Source: a virus
Direction: 5' to 3' (one strand)
DNA length: 47,343 nucleotides
Virus record (IMG/VR): IMGVR_UViG_3300034190_002230
Location: 1-47,343 of that record
Shown here: piece after piece, positions 1 to 9,271 of the stretch
How positions within the stretch are numbered: position 1 is the stretch's first letter
How the letters are laid out: each line of letters starts with the position of its first letter
Translations under genes and position numbers: made by a program
The notes under the pieces: model-generated
Databases searched by the model: none
What the model was told of the DNA's origin: nothing
Seen by the model: the letters and a program-made list of their open reading frames with translations, nothing else

Positions 1-152
1 TAGCGGATTCACAGAATCAATCACAGGCGCGAGAGCATGATCCAAATACTGGACAGTTCGTCGCTACACCTGAGACAGTAGACTGGGAACAACGCTACAA
101 AGACCTAGAGGTTCACAACAGTAAGCAAGCTCAAAACCTTGGCCTATATAAG
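1..152. repeat. Terminal direct repeat, left copy
   Basis: Bases 1-152 match 46554-46705 with a single difference (G at 78, A at 46631, a Val/Ile change in the encoded protein). The match stops sharply after 152. This is best read as assembly overlap of a circular or circularly permuted genome, with a unique length of about 46,553 bp. The mismatch suggests strain variation or an assembly error. Confidence 0.9.
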
Positions 153-740
153 AACATGGTCGACGAGTACATTACTAACCCTACACCAGCAACGCCTGTC
201 GTCGAAGAGGCCGTCCCTATCACGGTAGACGACCTATACGACAACCCAGACGAGACCATTCAAAGAGCGGTCGAGTCGCATCCAGCGATACGAGAGGCAC
301 GAGAGCTGAAGGAAGATATGCGGAAGCGAGATATGGAGGAGTCCCTAAAGGGCTTTGAAGTGCGCCACCCCGACTATACTACTCTAGCTACCGACCCCAA
401 GTTTCGTAATTGGGTAGATGAGGAACCAATGCGTGTAGAACTATACGGACGCGCAAACGGTTACGATCTATCTGCTGCGGATGCCTTGTTCAGTCTTTAC
501 AAAGCAGAGAACAACATCACTCAGATGAATAACGAGCAACTGCAAGCACAACAGATCAACGCAGTCTCCCTCGAGGACTCATCTAGTGTCATGGTAACTG
601 AGCCATCTAAGTACAGTCGAACAGAATACATTGACTGGTACAGACGAGCTAGGCAAGGTGACATGGAAGCTGACCGTTGGGTTCAACGGAACGCAGCTGC
701 TTATCGTGAGGCACTGGGCAATGGTAATGTCCGTGACTAA
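1..740 (+). CDS. Scaffolding (capsid assembly)-like protein, C-terminal part, cut by the contig start
   Basis: This is the downstream part of a gene whose beginning lies at 46496-46705. The reading frame is open from base 3, and the first internal ATG (156) is not the true start. Joining the two ends through the 152-bp terminal repeat gives a protein of about 265 residues. It is acidic, rich in Glu, Asp, Gln and Asn, largely helical and without cysteines, which fits a podovirus scaffold. It sits directly upstream of the major capsid gene and downstream of the portal, the usual place for T7 gp9-like scaffolds. I see no enzymatic motif. The function rests on position and composition, not on a specific motif. 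Confidence 0.7.
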   Translation, partial: ADSQNQSQAREHDPNTGQFVATPETVDWEQRYKDLEVHNSKQAQNLGLYKNMVDEYITNPTPATPVVEEAVPITVDDLYDNPDETIQRAVESHPAIREARELKEDMRKRDMEESLKGFEVRHPDYTTLATDPKFRNWVDEEPMRVELYGRANGYDLSAADALFSLYKAENNITQMNNEQLQAQQINAVSLEDSSSVMVTEPSKYSRTEYIDWYRRARQGDMEADRWVQRNAAAYREALGNGNVRD

Positions 741-780
741 ACTTTAACTTTAACTAACCACCACTACAGAGGATTTACAT

Positions 781-1761
781 ATGGCTACTTTATACGCCCC
801 AGATGTAGCGACTAACCCAACGACAGTAACCACAGCAGCTAACTTTATTAAAGAGCTGTGGTCTGACGAGGTTCTCGCAGTCTATAAGGCTAACACCGTA
901 CTTGCCCCGCTCGTACAATCAATGCCGTTCAGCGGTCAGAAGGGCGACACCGTCCATGTTCCGAAACCAACTCGTGGCAGCCTTACGGCTAAGACAGCTG
1001 GTACCGGCGTCACGATTAACGTCGAGACAGCAGGTGTCTTCAATCTGGTCATTGATCAGCACTTTGAATACTCACGCTTGATTGAAGATATTGCTAAGAT
1101 CCAAGCTCTGGATAGCATGCGCTCGTTCTACACGGATGACGCTGGCTATGCACACGCCTTGTCTCTTGACGCTGCTCTTCACTCCGAGGGTATTAACTTT
1201 GACGCACCTTTAGCAACGGCTACTGACGTCACCAACACGCCCGCATACGCACAGTCTGTAATCTCTACGGTTACTGCTGGCGATCTGGTAGCTTGGGACG
1301 ACACGACTGTCGGTAATGGCGTAGCACTTACGGATGCTGGCATTCGACGCGCTATCCAGTACTTGGATGACAACAACGTACCGGCGCGCATGCGTCAGCT
1401 GGTCATCCCGCCTGTTGAGAAGAACAACCTTCTCGGCCTCGCTCGTTTCACAGAGCAAGCGTTCACGGGTGAAGTCGGCGCGGGTAACTCTATCCGTAAC
1501 GGCCTGATTGGTGACATCTACGGTATCCCCGTATACGTGTCTACCAACTGCAACACGCTCTCATCTGTATCAACGGCTAGCGGATTCCGCCAAGTCTTGT
1601 TGTTCCAGAAGGAAGCAGTAGTACTAGCAGAGCAACTGGCACCTCGTGCGCAGTCGCAGTACAAGCAAGAGTTCTTAGCTGACCTCTTCACGACTGACAC
1701 CATCTACGGCCTGGGCACGCCTCGGCCAGAAGCTGGCGTTTCAATCATCGTACCTGCATAA
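781..1761 (+). CDS. Major capsid protein
   Basis: The 326-residue protein has the length and position of a podovirus major capsid protein with the HK97-type fold: after the scaffold and before the tail genes. The N-terminal region has an alternating helix and strand pattern (KELWSDEVLAVYKANTVLAPL, then GDTVHVPKP near residues 57-65), and the C-terminus ends in a strand-rich segment (TIYGLGTPRPEAGVSIIVPA). A strong ribosome site (AGAGGA) lies 7 bases before the ATG. A hairpin follows the gene at 1768-1788, which would set its expression apart from the tail genes. The codon pattern is smoother than in neighbours, as expected for a highly expressed gene. The assignment comes from context and general sequence character. 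Confidence 0.85.
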   Translation: MATLYAPDVATNPTTVTTAANFIKELWSDEVLAVYKANTVLAPLVQSMPFSGQKGDTVHVPKPTRGSLTAKTAGTGVTINVETAGVFNLVIDQHFEYSRLIEDIAKIQALDSMRSFYTDDAGYAHALSLDAALHSEGINFDAPLATATDVTNTPAYAQSVISTVTAGDLVAWDDTTVGNGVALTDAGIRRAIQYLDDNNVPARMRQLVIPPVEKNNLLGLARFTEQAFTGEVGAGNSIRNGLIGDIYGIPVYVSTNCNTLSSVSTASGFRQVLLFQKEAVVLAEQLAPRAQSQYKQEFLADLFTTDTIYGLGTPRPEAGVSIIVPA

Positions 1762-1767
1762 GTTTCC

Positions 1768-1788
1768 GGGGGTGTACTTAACACCCCC
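1768..1788 (+). terminator. Hairpin after the capsid gene, possible partial terminator
   Basis: GGGGGTGT (1768-1775) pairs perfectly with ACACCCCC (1781-1788) around a 5-base loop, 7 bases after the capsid stop codon. The downstream tract (ACCTAATTCTT) is only modestly U-rich, so termination may be partial. T7 places a similar terminator after its capsid gene. Confidence 0.65.
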
Positions 1789-1808
1789 ACCTAATTCTTG
1801 GAGTCGGA

Positions 1809-3917
1809 ATGAGTCGTAGAAGGTTTAAGTTAATAAATGCCGGTAGTGGTGGGGGGCAGACACCGTGGGCATCAGATATTGATGGCGCAGGATTTGGCCT
1901 CGACAATATCGACAGGCTTGAAATTCAAGCACCGGGAATACCCGGCGATACCGCTACGTTCACTCACGATGGTACAGATTTTAATACTGCGTTTACTAAC
2001 ACTGTTAACTGGACGCTAACGGGGTTGACCGGCAATCTTCAACTCGACAATGACGAGATTGAGTTCACCACCAATAACTCTGCTCAGAGAATCAGCGGCA
2101 GGACTGGATCATACATCGAGCTGTACAACGGTAGCACGGGCGACATCGTACTGAACTCTGCAAACAACAACGGCGTGACGGTGAACGGGCCGTTGTCCAT
2201 GGGCGGCTATGGGATAAACAACATTGGTGGAAGCCTAGCTATCGGCTCGAATACAGTCTCTGGAAATAATGGAGCATACTATCAGCCCTACAATGGCGGC
2301 GATGGTGACACTTACATACGAGGGTCCACTTTAGCTAACACCCTACTAGGTGACATCAAGTTTCAGACAGGCGCGACTCCCACTGTCCAGCTCGAAATAC
2401 GCAAGGCAGATGGTAACGTCTATGTAACGAATGACCTTGATGCGGGTAACCTCACCGCTACGACGTTCAATGGAGTAGCACTCACTACTGGCGGGTTAGC
2501 CACTAACTTCCTTAACGAGACCGGCACATACACTGCGGCGGGGGGTGGTGGTACTACGGTAGACGCTGGCACAGCTGATGGGGAGATGCTCATATGGGAT
2601 CAGACTACTGACACTGCATGGGAGCCCACGGACTTCCTAGTTGCAAACCCCGCAGCTGGCACACTGTCATTCAAGAAGACCGGGGATTTCACGAGCCTAG
2701 TGATAACTACCGCAGACACTGATGGCATTAGCAACGTAACAACATTCTCTAATGGCAACGCTGAAGACTTCATGTCCTTCAGGGATGCCAACAGCTTCGG
2801 ACTGATAGAAGTACACGCAAATGATATGCGTTTCGAGGCTAACGATATATCGAGTAACGGTAGCAATCGAATCACGTTCATCAGTACGGGCGGCGGCAGG
2901 GCCGAGATATACCTTACTAACGCTAACGCTCTACGGCTTGATAACTCAACGGGTGCGTTTACCCACGTAGAATCAGTAGAGCCCATCGGCGTACTGACCA
3001 CAACGAAGCCAGTATCATCCATCGAGGGCTTCTTGTTCTGGCAAGAGACGGCTAACACCGCAGGTTGCGGTTACGTCATGAACGATCAGGCCAAGAGCCA
3101 CCCTATCGGTAACATGCAGCACCTCAACTACCGATGGAACAGTCCCAACACAGCAGCAGATCCCGGTCCGGGGTTCTTTAGGCTAGATGCTGCGGGGGGC
3201 TGGACAAGTACTACAGAGCTCTACTTCGCGGACGAGGACTATGGGGATCAGGACGCGGGCCTATGGTTCAGCTTCCTTGCTGTCGGTGACTGCCTACGCA
3301 TAATGGACAGCACTGACCACAGTCGATGGGCGGCGATGGAAGTAACCTCTATCACTGACAACACCGGCTGGTGGACTGTCGGTGTTAACATGCTGGACTT
3401 CGGTGGGTTCGAGCCCATCAACGGACGAGTCTGCGACATCTCATGCGAGAAGTGGTCAGTACTAGGAGCAGTACCTACCTCTATCAGCAGCACACAGACA
3501 TACCTTAGTGGGTCATCATGGGTCGCAGCGAGTGGGGCAACAGCCACCAACGAGTCAGGAGCTACTACACTCTTTGAGTCTGGAGCTATCCTTGAGTTCG
3601 AGGAGCAAGCATCACTGACAGCACCTGCAGCTACGTTCGGTAGGTTATGGGTCAGAGATGATACGCCTAACACACTGGTCTACACGGACGATGCTGGCAC
3701 AGTACATTCCTGCATAGAGCCGGACACACAGTCCATCGTGACTGCTACCAGCACGGAACTACTAGACATAGCTGACGCCATCAACACAGGCGCAGATAAG
3801 GTTGCTGGCTACCAAGTATTTAACACAACTACCACTGCTCCCGTATGGGCGGTGGGAGACACTGACGGTGCAGTTTGGGTAGACGCTACCGGAACTACAG
3901 CACACACACCAGTATAA
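1809..3917 (+). CDS. Tail fibre or appendage-like structural protein
   Basis: A 702-residue protein rich in Gly, Thr, Asn and Asp with repeated short beta-strand patterns and almost no charge clustering, typical of phage fibres. Residues 1-60 look like an attachment region (MSRRRFKLINAGSGGGQTPW). Near residues 600-640 there is the phrase TAPAATFGRLWVRDDTPNTL, followed by VYTDDAGTVH, a motif family common in marine phage fibre proteins. The start has an upstream GGAG. The gene sits between the capsid and tail adaptor genes, an unusual place for a fibre, so a head decoration or head-fibre role is possible. No catalytic motif was seen. Confidence 0.6.
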   Translation: MSRRRFKLINAGSGGGQTPWASDIDGAGFGLDNIDRLEIQAPGIPGDTATFTHDGTDFNTAFTNTVNWTLTGLTGNLQLDNDEIEFTTNNSAQRISGRTGSYIELYNGSTGDIVLNSANNNGVTVNGPLSMGGYGINNIGGSLAIGSNTVSGNNGAYYQPYNGGDGDTYIRGSTLANTLLGDIKFQTGATPTVQLEIRKADGNVYVTNDLDAGNLTATTFNGVALTTGGLATNFLNETGTYTAAGGGGTTVDAGTADGEMLIWDQTTDTAWEPTDFLVANPAAGTLSFKKTGDFTSLVITTADTDGISNVTTFSNGNAEDFMSFRDANSFGLIEVHANDMRFEANDISSNGSNRITFISTGGGRAEIYLTNANALRLDNSTGAFTHVESVEPIGVLTTTKPVSSIEGFLFWQETANTAGCGYVMNDQAKSHPIGNMQHLNYRWNSPNTAADPGPGFFRLDAAGGWTSTTELYFADEDYGDQDAGLWFSFLAVGDCLRIMDSTDHSRWAAMEVTSITDNTGWWTVGVNMLDFGGFEPINGRVCDISCEKWSVLGAVPTSISSTQTYLSGSSWVAASGATATNESGATTLFESGAILEFEEQASLTAPAATFGRLWVRDDTPNTLVYTDDAGTVHSCIEPDTQSIVTATSTELLDIADAINTGADKVAGYQVFNTTTTAPVWAVGDTDGAVWVDATGTTAHTPV

Positions 3918-3927
3918 TAGGATTACT

Positions 3928-4656
3928 ATGACTCAGCTTGAAATGGTAAACAAGATACTCTTAAGGCTACGTGAAGATGACGTATCCACGGTCATTGAGA
4001 ATGACTACGCCAAGTTAATAGCTGCGTTTATCAACGATGCTAAGGCAGACCTAGAGGACATGAATCACTCATGGTCCCAGTACGAGACAGAGATAGACAT
4101 CGCAGTACTTGCAGACGGTACACGCCTGTATGATTTACCTGAGACGAATGATCGCTCGTTCCTCTTACGGTCAGGTCGCCCCGGCTACGATCAAGTACCC
4201 ATGGCATTCGACGTTACGGTTGGTGAGGAGACACAACTGTTTGACTGCGCACTGAAGGACATACGCAGAGAGAGGGCACTGGCAGGGACGACAGCAGACT
4301 CTACCCGCCCATACGTGTTCGCCATCCAAGCAGACAACGATGTAGGTGATGGCTGGAAGATACAACTGCTCTGGGGCTCTAGCACAGCTAGGGACTGGCG
4401 CATGTACTGGTATGTTCCGCAGGTTGACCTAACATTGACAGCCAGTGACGACAACACAGAGATACTCCTGCCTAACCGACCCATTGAGCTACGCGCACTA
4501 GCGTATGCCATCAACGAGCGTGAAATAGCACAGGATCCTGCATCACAGAAGGCATGGGTACGGTCAGTAGACTCTATCGCAGCTGCCTTAGAGACTGACA
4601 TGCAGGTACAGAAGAAATCAGACGAGATCGACATAACAAACCTTGAGTGCCTGTAG
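3928..4656 (+). CDS. Tail adaptor (tail tubular protein A-like)
   Basis: The 242-residue protein begins with the helical pattern TQLEMVNKILLRLREDDVST, typical of podovirus head-to-tail adaptors (T7 gp11-like family), and continues with the conserved theme of Asp-rich helices and a Tyr-Asp-Leu-Pro motif (RLYDLPE). It ends in helices rich in Glu, Gln and Lys. In T7-like virions this protein forms the ring between portal and nozzle. The gene comes immediately before the nozzle gene, and the two are adjacent with no gap (stop at 4656, ATG at 4657). The assignment rests on N-terminal pattern, length and order. Confidence 0.7.
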   Translation: MTQLEMVNKILLRLREDDVSTVIENDYAKLIAAFINDAKADLEDMNHSWSQYETEIDIAVLADGTRLYDLPETNDRSFLLRSGRPGYDQVPMAFDVTVGEETQLFDCALKDIRRERALAGTTADSTRPYVFAIQADNDVGDGWKIQLLWGSSTARDWRMYWYVPQVDLTLTASDDNTEILLPNRPIELRALAYAINEREIAQDPASQKAWVRSVDSIAAALETDMQVQKKSDEIDITNLECL

Positions 4657-6237
4657 ATGCCTACGATCCCCATTAACATCAATACCCCTGCACAGTTCGG
4701 ACTGAACACCGAGCAAGCAGGGTCAATCATAGCTCAGCAATGGGCTACGGTGCTTGATAACGCTGTGTTTGATGCCTCTGGGCGTCCAGCAGCACGCAAG
4801 GGATGGCTAGGACTAACCACCACACCGGGGACGGGCCCCGTCAAGAGGATACACGAGTACTTCCAAGCGGACGGTACTTCAGAGGTCATATACGCAACGG
4901 ACAGCGACATCTACCGGGACACTACTACTGCAACTTCCATTGAGGGGACACTAGGAGTAACTGATGGTAATATTAAGTTCGTTAATTTCAACGATAAGGT
5001 CATTGCATTCGGCATTGGAACAGCTGGGGTCCCCGCTGTACGGACGACTGGTAACTTTGCTAGCATCACTGTTAATAGTGGCACCGCTCCTACTTCTGGC
5101 ATTGGCACTGCTGCTTACGGTAGGCTATGGGGAGTGGACATTGATGGCAAGACCGTCAGGTACTCCGCCATCCTAGATGAGACACGCTGGGATGTTGCAG
5201 ACGGTGGGGGCTTCTTGGATATGTCACAGGTCTGGCCATCAGGTCAGGATAACATCATCGCCATCGAAGAGTTCGGTGGTGACATTGTGGTCTTCGGGTC
5301 CAACAACACAGTCATCTGGACTGACGGTGTAGGGGCAGCTCTGGGTATAGACCCCACGGCCATCTACGTGTCAGACACCATCCCCGGTCAGGGTGCCCTA
5401 AGCCAGTTTGCCATCACGCGAGCGGCAGGTGATCTCTTAGTACTGACCCCTACGGGTGTCATCGGTCTACAGAGGGAGCTCGTACAGAGGTCCACACCTA
5501 TCACTAACATCTCCCAGCACATACAGAGCGAGATCATCGCAAGCATAGAGGCTGAGACTGTCATAGATGACGTCACCATGGAGTACTCTCCTACAGAGAA
5601 CCTCCTAGTGCTCAACTTCCCAGCCAGCTCTAAGCAGTTCACCTTTGACACCAGAGTACCGCTGCCTGACGGGTCTTACAGATCCACCACGTGGTCCTCT
5701 GACCTACAGACGCTGGCGTACGTGCGAGAGAATCGCATACTGCTGGGCTCACTTAAGGCAGTAGCCGGTGAGATATTCCAGTACACAGGAACCACGGACA
5801 ACGGCGCAGCGTTCAACTTCGACTACGAGTCGGGGTGGCTGGAGCTAGGAGAGGAGCTCAACAAGTTCCTCAAGTTCGTCAAGCGTGTGACATCCTTCGT
5901 GCTGATCGGCAAGAACGTCGTTGTCAGCTACAAGGTACAGTACGACTTCGGACTCAAAGAGTTCGTACTGCAGAACTCTGCATCAGGTGGAGTCATCTCC
6001 GAGTGGGGCACGTTCGAGTGGGGCACTAACGGTGTCTACGACAACACTGACGGTACGCTCGTAGCAGGAACAGACATAGCTGAATGGTCCGGTAGCCTAG
6101 CGCTGCGGACTATCGACGCACCGGGCAAGGGCTCGGGACAATACATCAAGGTTGGGCTAGTGCTCGACACTAACTCAGGTGAGTTTGCATTACAGCAACT
6201 CAACCTTTACGCCAAGATTGGGAGACAAGCTACATGA
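4657..6237 (+). CDS. Tail nozzle (tail tubular protein B-like)
   Basis: A 526-residue beta-rich protein opening with MPTIPININTPAQFGLNTEQ. It contains repeated blade-like segments, each with a hydrophobic strand followed by DG or NN turns (IYATDSDIYRDT, DIVVFGSNNTVIWTDG, LLVLTPTGVIGLQRE), consistent with the beta-propeller and nozzle fold of podovirus tubular B proteins. It is shorter than T7 gp12 (about 794 residues). The position after the adaptor supports the role. The 3' end overlaps the next start by 4 bases (ATGA), indicating translational coupling. Confidence 0.65.
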   Translation: MPTIPININTPAQFGLNTEQAGSIIAQQWATVLDNAVFDASGRPAARKGWLGLTTTPGTGPVKRIHEYFQADGTSEVIYATDSDIYRDTTTATSIEGTLGVTDGNIKFVNFNDKVIAFGIGTAGVPAVRTTGNFASITVNSGTAPTSGIGTAAYGRLWGVDIDGKTVRYSAILDETRWDVADGGGFLDMSQVWPSGQDNIIAIEEFGGDIVVFGSNNTVIWTDGVGAALGIDPTAIYVSDTIPGQGALSQFAITRAAGDLLVLTPTGVIGLQRELVQRSTPITNISQHIQSEIIASIEAETVIDDVTMEYSPTENLLVLNFPASSKQFTFDTRVPLPDGSYRSTTWSSDLQTLAYVRENRILLGSLKAVAGEIFQYTGTTDNGAAFNFDYESGWLELGEELNKFLKFVKRVTSFVLIGKNVVVSYKVQYDFGLKEFVLQNSASGGVISEWGTFEWGTNGVYDNTDGTLVAGTDIAEWSGSLALRTIDAPGKGSGQYIKVGLVLDTNSGEFALQQLNLYAKIGRQAT

Positions 6238-7217
6238 CTGATTACACTAAGACGGTTGACTTTGCTGCTAAGGACGGGCTGGCATCGGGTAACCCTGCCA
6301 AGGCCGCCAAAGGTACTGAAGTTGATACGGAGCTTGACAACATAGCCGTAGCCATCGCTACCAAGTACGATGCTAACGACAGAGGCGCAGCTAGTGGTAT
6401 CGCACCGCTAGACTCTGGCTCCTTAGTACCCGTAGCTAACCTACCTATCGCCACTGAGGTTGAGGCAGACGGGCTCATAGACGACACAGTACTCATCACT
6501 CCGCTCAAGCTAGACACAGCAGTAGACACATGGTCCGGTCAGAATGCTGGCATAGTGTTCGACCTGCACGAGCTAGCATCACCGGGTGCTGACCGCATCC
6601 TCTTCTGGGACAACAGTGCCTCAGGAATAGGTGAACTCACAGTAAGTACTGGCCTAACACTATCCACCACGAACCTCACAGCTGACGCTTCAGCGATCAA
6701 CCATAACAGCTTGCTGAACTACGATTCCAACGATCACATAGACCACACCACTGTCACTATGACTGCGGGTACGGGTCTCTCTGGCGGTGGAACCATCGCA
6801 GCTACCCGGACGTTTAACCTAGACATCAGCGGACTGACAGCCATAGAGATCAACGCCATGGCTTCCACCGACGGGTTCCTAGTAGATGACGGTGGTGTAA
6901 TGAAGCGCATGGAGTACACTGACTCAGGTGTACGCTTCCAGACAGTCTCAGGTACGACAGACACACTGGCTACCGCAGACATGAACACCTTCATTGAGTA
7001 CACTAACGCTGGCGCAGTAGCTGTAACGCTGAACACAGGCGTAGGTGTGCAGGGCAACATCGTAATAATTAAGCAGGGTGGGGCTGGCACAGTAACCATC
7101 GGCGGCACCGCAACCGTTGAGACATCAATCGGACTAACTACACGTGACGCGAACAGCGTCATAACCCTCTTCTGCCAAGGCTCTAACGTCTGGGCGCTGT
7201 ACGGAGACACAGCATGA
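6234..7217 (+). CDS. Tail fibre or spike-like protein
   Basis: A 327-residue protein rich in Thr, Ala, Gly and Asp. The N-terminal 45 residues (DYTKTVDFAAKDGL, then AAKGTEVDTELDNI) follow a pattern common at the start of phage tail fibre or virion-attachment proteins. The middle is low-complexity beta (TMTAGTGLSGGGTI), and the C-terminus forms Thr/Gly-rich strands (GAGTVTIGGTATVET). It overlaps the nozzle gene and the next gene by 4 bases each, so the three are probably co-translated. The specific receptor or enzymatic role is not visible. Confidence 0.55.
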   Translation: MTDYTKTVDFAAKDGLASGNPAKAAKGTEVDTELDNIAVAIATKYDANDRGAASGIAPLDSGSLVPVANLPIATEVEADGLIDDTVLITPLKLDTAVDTWSGQNAGIVFDLHELASPGADRILFWDNSASGIGELTVSTGLTLSTTNLTADASAINHNSLLNYDSNDHIDHTTVTMTAGTGLSGGGTIAATRTFNLDISGLTAIEINAMASTDGFLVDDGGVMKRMEYTDSGVRFQTVSGTTDTLATADMNTFIEYTNAGAVAVTLNTGVGVQGNIVIIKQGGAGTVTIGGTATVETSIGLTTRDANSVITLFCQGSNVWALYGDTA

Positions 7218-7660
7218 TACCATTACTGCTTGCGGCGGCTTCTTCAAGCGCTCCTCTCGGTGACGTTGTCTTGACGGGTGAGCTGGTCAACGCTAGCTCT
7301 ACCAACCCCTCGACAGCTACGGCTGAGATCAGGGTGGACCAAGATGGGAACGTCTACAAGGTTATTAACTTAGGTGGTGACACACAGCTCAGCTCTACCG
7401 ATAACTGGGTACGCCCAACTAGTGGCGCACCCGGTGCGTACCAAGTACGCTTCACCAACGTGGTAGGTACGACGCTAGACATCACCAGCACTACCCTAGA
7501 AGACGTATGGCACCCCATGAAAGACGGTGACTTCCGCATAAGGCACAGCCGCACCAGTGATGGATCAGACAGCTCCACCTTCGACATCGAGATACGTGTA
7601 GGTACAGGCAGCACTGTAGCTAGCGATAATTACTCCCTCATAGCAACGAGAAACCCATAA
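7214..7660 (+). CDS. Small tail-associated structural protein, unknown
   Basis: A 148-residue protein with a hydrophobic, Ala/Ser-rich first 15 residues (MIPLLLAAASSSAPLGD) followed by a beta-sandwich-like body (strands separated by DG, NLGG and SSTDNW turns). It ends in a strand with alternating hydrophobic residues. The short hydrophobic start is not a clear signal peptide. It overlaps both neighbours (ATGA at 7214; the A of the stop codon at 7660 is the first base of the next ATG) and so belongs to the tail operon. I do not recognise the family. A fibre tip or small chaperone is possible. Confidence 0.45.
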   Translation: MIPLLLAAASSSAPLGDVVLTGELVNASSTNPSTATAEIRVDQDGNVYKVINLGGDTQLSSTDNWVRPTSGAPGAYQVRFTNVVGTTLDITSTTLEDVWHPMKDGDFRIRHSRTSDGSDSSTFDIEIRVGTGSTVASDNYSLIATRNP

Positions 7661-7860
7661 TGTCAAACACTCAGCAGACCATAGACAACGTCGCAGTGGT
7701 TGCCGCGTCCTCAGTAGCCGGGTACAACTGGCTCACTGCAGCGAACGACCTAGCTACTCTGGCACTTACATTAATCGTAGGAGTCGGGGCAGTCCTCGCA
7801 GCACTACACAAGTACGAGGCGTGGCAGTCTGCCCGCAAGGAGAATAAAGATGTCGGATGA
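7660..7860 (+). CDS. Holin candidate, T7 gp17.5-like single-span membrane protein
   Basis: A 66-residue protein with one clear membrane segment at about residues 28-48 (LATLALTLIVGVGAVLAALH), a polar N-terminus and a charged C-terminus (KYEAWQSARKENKD). Length, one span and a Lys/Arg-rich end match the class II holin of T7 (67 residues) in architecture. It is placed among tail genes, away from the endolysin at 13.96 kb, much as T7 gene 17.5 follows the tail fibre gene. A second holin-like gene at 15079 leaves open which one acts as the holin. Confidence 0.5.
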   Translation: MSNTQQTIDNVAVVAASSVAGYNWLTAANDLATLALTLIVGVGAVLAALHKYEAWQSARKENKDVG

Positions 7861-9271
7861 ATTTGGACCCGTAGAGGGTAGTGGCACTAGCCCCAATGTA
7901 TTCCAGTCCCTCTTAGGCGGAGCAGGTGGTCTACTAGGTGGCATTCTGGGCGTCAACTCAGCTAACAACACCAACCAACAGCTTGCGGACCTCACATCGT
8001 TTAACCCGCAGGGCTTCACCAGTACCGGAGGCTTCGGCATCTCAGAGGGCGGTAACGTATCTCTAGGGGGTGGGCAAGAGGCACTAATGCAGCAACTGCA
8101 GCAGATGGCTGGCAGCAACCTCGGCGGTGGGCTGTTCAACAACAACCAGTTCCAGAACGCCTTCCAGAACAACGACATTGCTGGCGCACTGCAGAACGCT
8201 AACAACCAGTTCAACCAGCAACTAGGCGCATCACCCTTCGGTCAGCTCGGCAACCTAGCAGGGCAAGCACAAGGACTTAGTGGGCAGTTCGCTAACCAAG
8301 TAGGGCAGGGACCTCAGGATACGAGTGGTGGGCTTATGGCTCAGCTGTTCGGTCAAGGCTTCGGCAACCAGCTTGCAGCGGGTAACCAGCAGGGACTCTT
8401 CAACCAGTCACTGGACACTCAGCGTCAGGCTGCACAAGGTGGTCTACTAGATCAAGCTATCAACAAGTTTAGAAACGTAGGCAGACAGACAGGCCGCTCT
8501 AGCACCTCTGCAGGTGCCGCAGATCAAACAGGGTTCTTGGACTCACTAGCTCGTCAAGACCTCGGCTTCCAGAACAACGCATTCGGACAGGCTCAGGCAC
8601 AGCAGAACTTCTTGGGTAACCTTGGTAGCCAGCAGATCCAGCAGGGTCAGGGCTTCTTAGGTCAGTCCCTTGGACAGTTCAACCAGAACGCGCAGAATGC
8701 ACTAGGATTCGGCGGTCAGGCAGCAGGGCTTGCGGGTCAGCAGTTCGGTCAGAACCTGCAGTCAGGTCAGTTCAATCAGCAGGGTGCTAACGCTCGCTTG
8801 CAGAACGCACTTGGTCTGTTCGGTCAGGGCAACGACATCAGAAACCAGAGCCAGACTCTGGGTCTACAAGGACAGGCTGGTCTTACGGACATCAACTCTC
8901 TGTTCGCAGACACATTCCTCGGGCAGCAGAACGCAGCAGCTAACCGTATCAGTTCATCAGGTCTGCATGCACAGTCTATCGCTAACTCAGGCTCAGAGAG
9001 CGGAGGTCTACTTAGTGGACTCGTCTCAAGCGGCTTAGGGTTGCTGGGGTTCTCTGATGCTAGGCTCAAGGATGACATCGTTAACGTAGCTACTATTGAT
9101 GGGCTGGGGTACAGCACATGGAAGTGGAACGACGAGGCTCATAGAGTAGGCGCTCACAGACAGCCTGAGTTCGGACTCATCGCACAGGACGTCCTTAAGA
9201 CGCACCCTGAGATGGTGACAACTGATCCAGAGAGTGGGTACTACATGATCAATTACGGAGGCATAGCATAA
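7850..9271 (+). CDS. Gln/Asn-rich virion protein with a C-terminal S74-type chaperone motif
   Basis: A 473-residue protein. Residues 1-390 are strikingly rich in Gln, Asn, Gly, Phe and Leu with repeated pieces such as QFNQQ, FGQ and GQAQ. Residues from 402 on match the peptidase S74 intramolecular chaperone core: SDARLKDDI, then YSTWKWN, then FGLIAQDVL, HPEMV and a closing INYGGIA. In tail spikes this domain directs trimerisation and cuts itself off at the conserved Ser-Asp. Here it ends right after the INYG strand, without the usual C-terminal helical part. Its place before the two large internal proteins suggests an ejection or tail-core component rather than a classic fibre. It overlaps the preceding gene by 11 bases. 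Confidence 0.65.
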   Translation: MSDEFGPVEGSGTSPNVFQSLLGGAGGLLGGILGVNSANNTNQQLADLTSFNPQGFTSTGGFGISEGGNVSLGGGQEALMQQLQQMAGSNLGGGLFNNNQFQNAFQNNDIAGALQNANNQFNQQLGASPFGQLGNLAGQAQGLSGQFANQVGQGPQDTSGGLMAQLFGQGFGNQLAAGNQQGLFNQSLDTQRQAAQGGLLDQAINKFRNVGRQTGRSSTSAGAADQTGFLDSLARQDLGFQNNAFGQAQAQQNFLGNLGSQQIQQGQGFLGQSLGQFNQNAQNALGFGGQAAGLAGQQFGQNLQSGQFNQQGANARLQNALGLFGQGNDIRNQSQTLGLQGQAGLTDINSLFADTFLGQQNAAANRISSSGLHAQSIANSGSESGGLLSGLVSSGLGLLGFSDARLKDDIVNVATIDGLGYSTWKWNDEAHRVGAHRQPEFGLIAQDVLKTHPEMVTTDPESGYYMINYGGIA

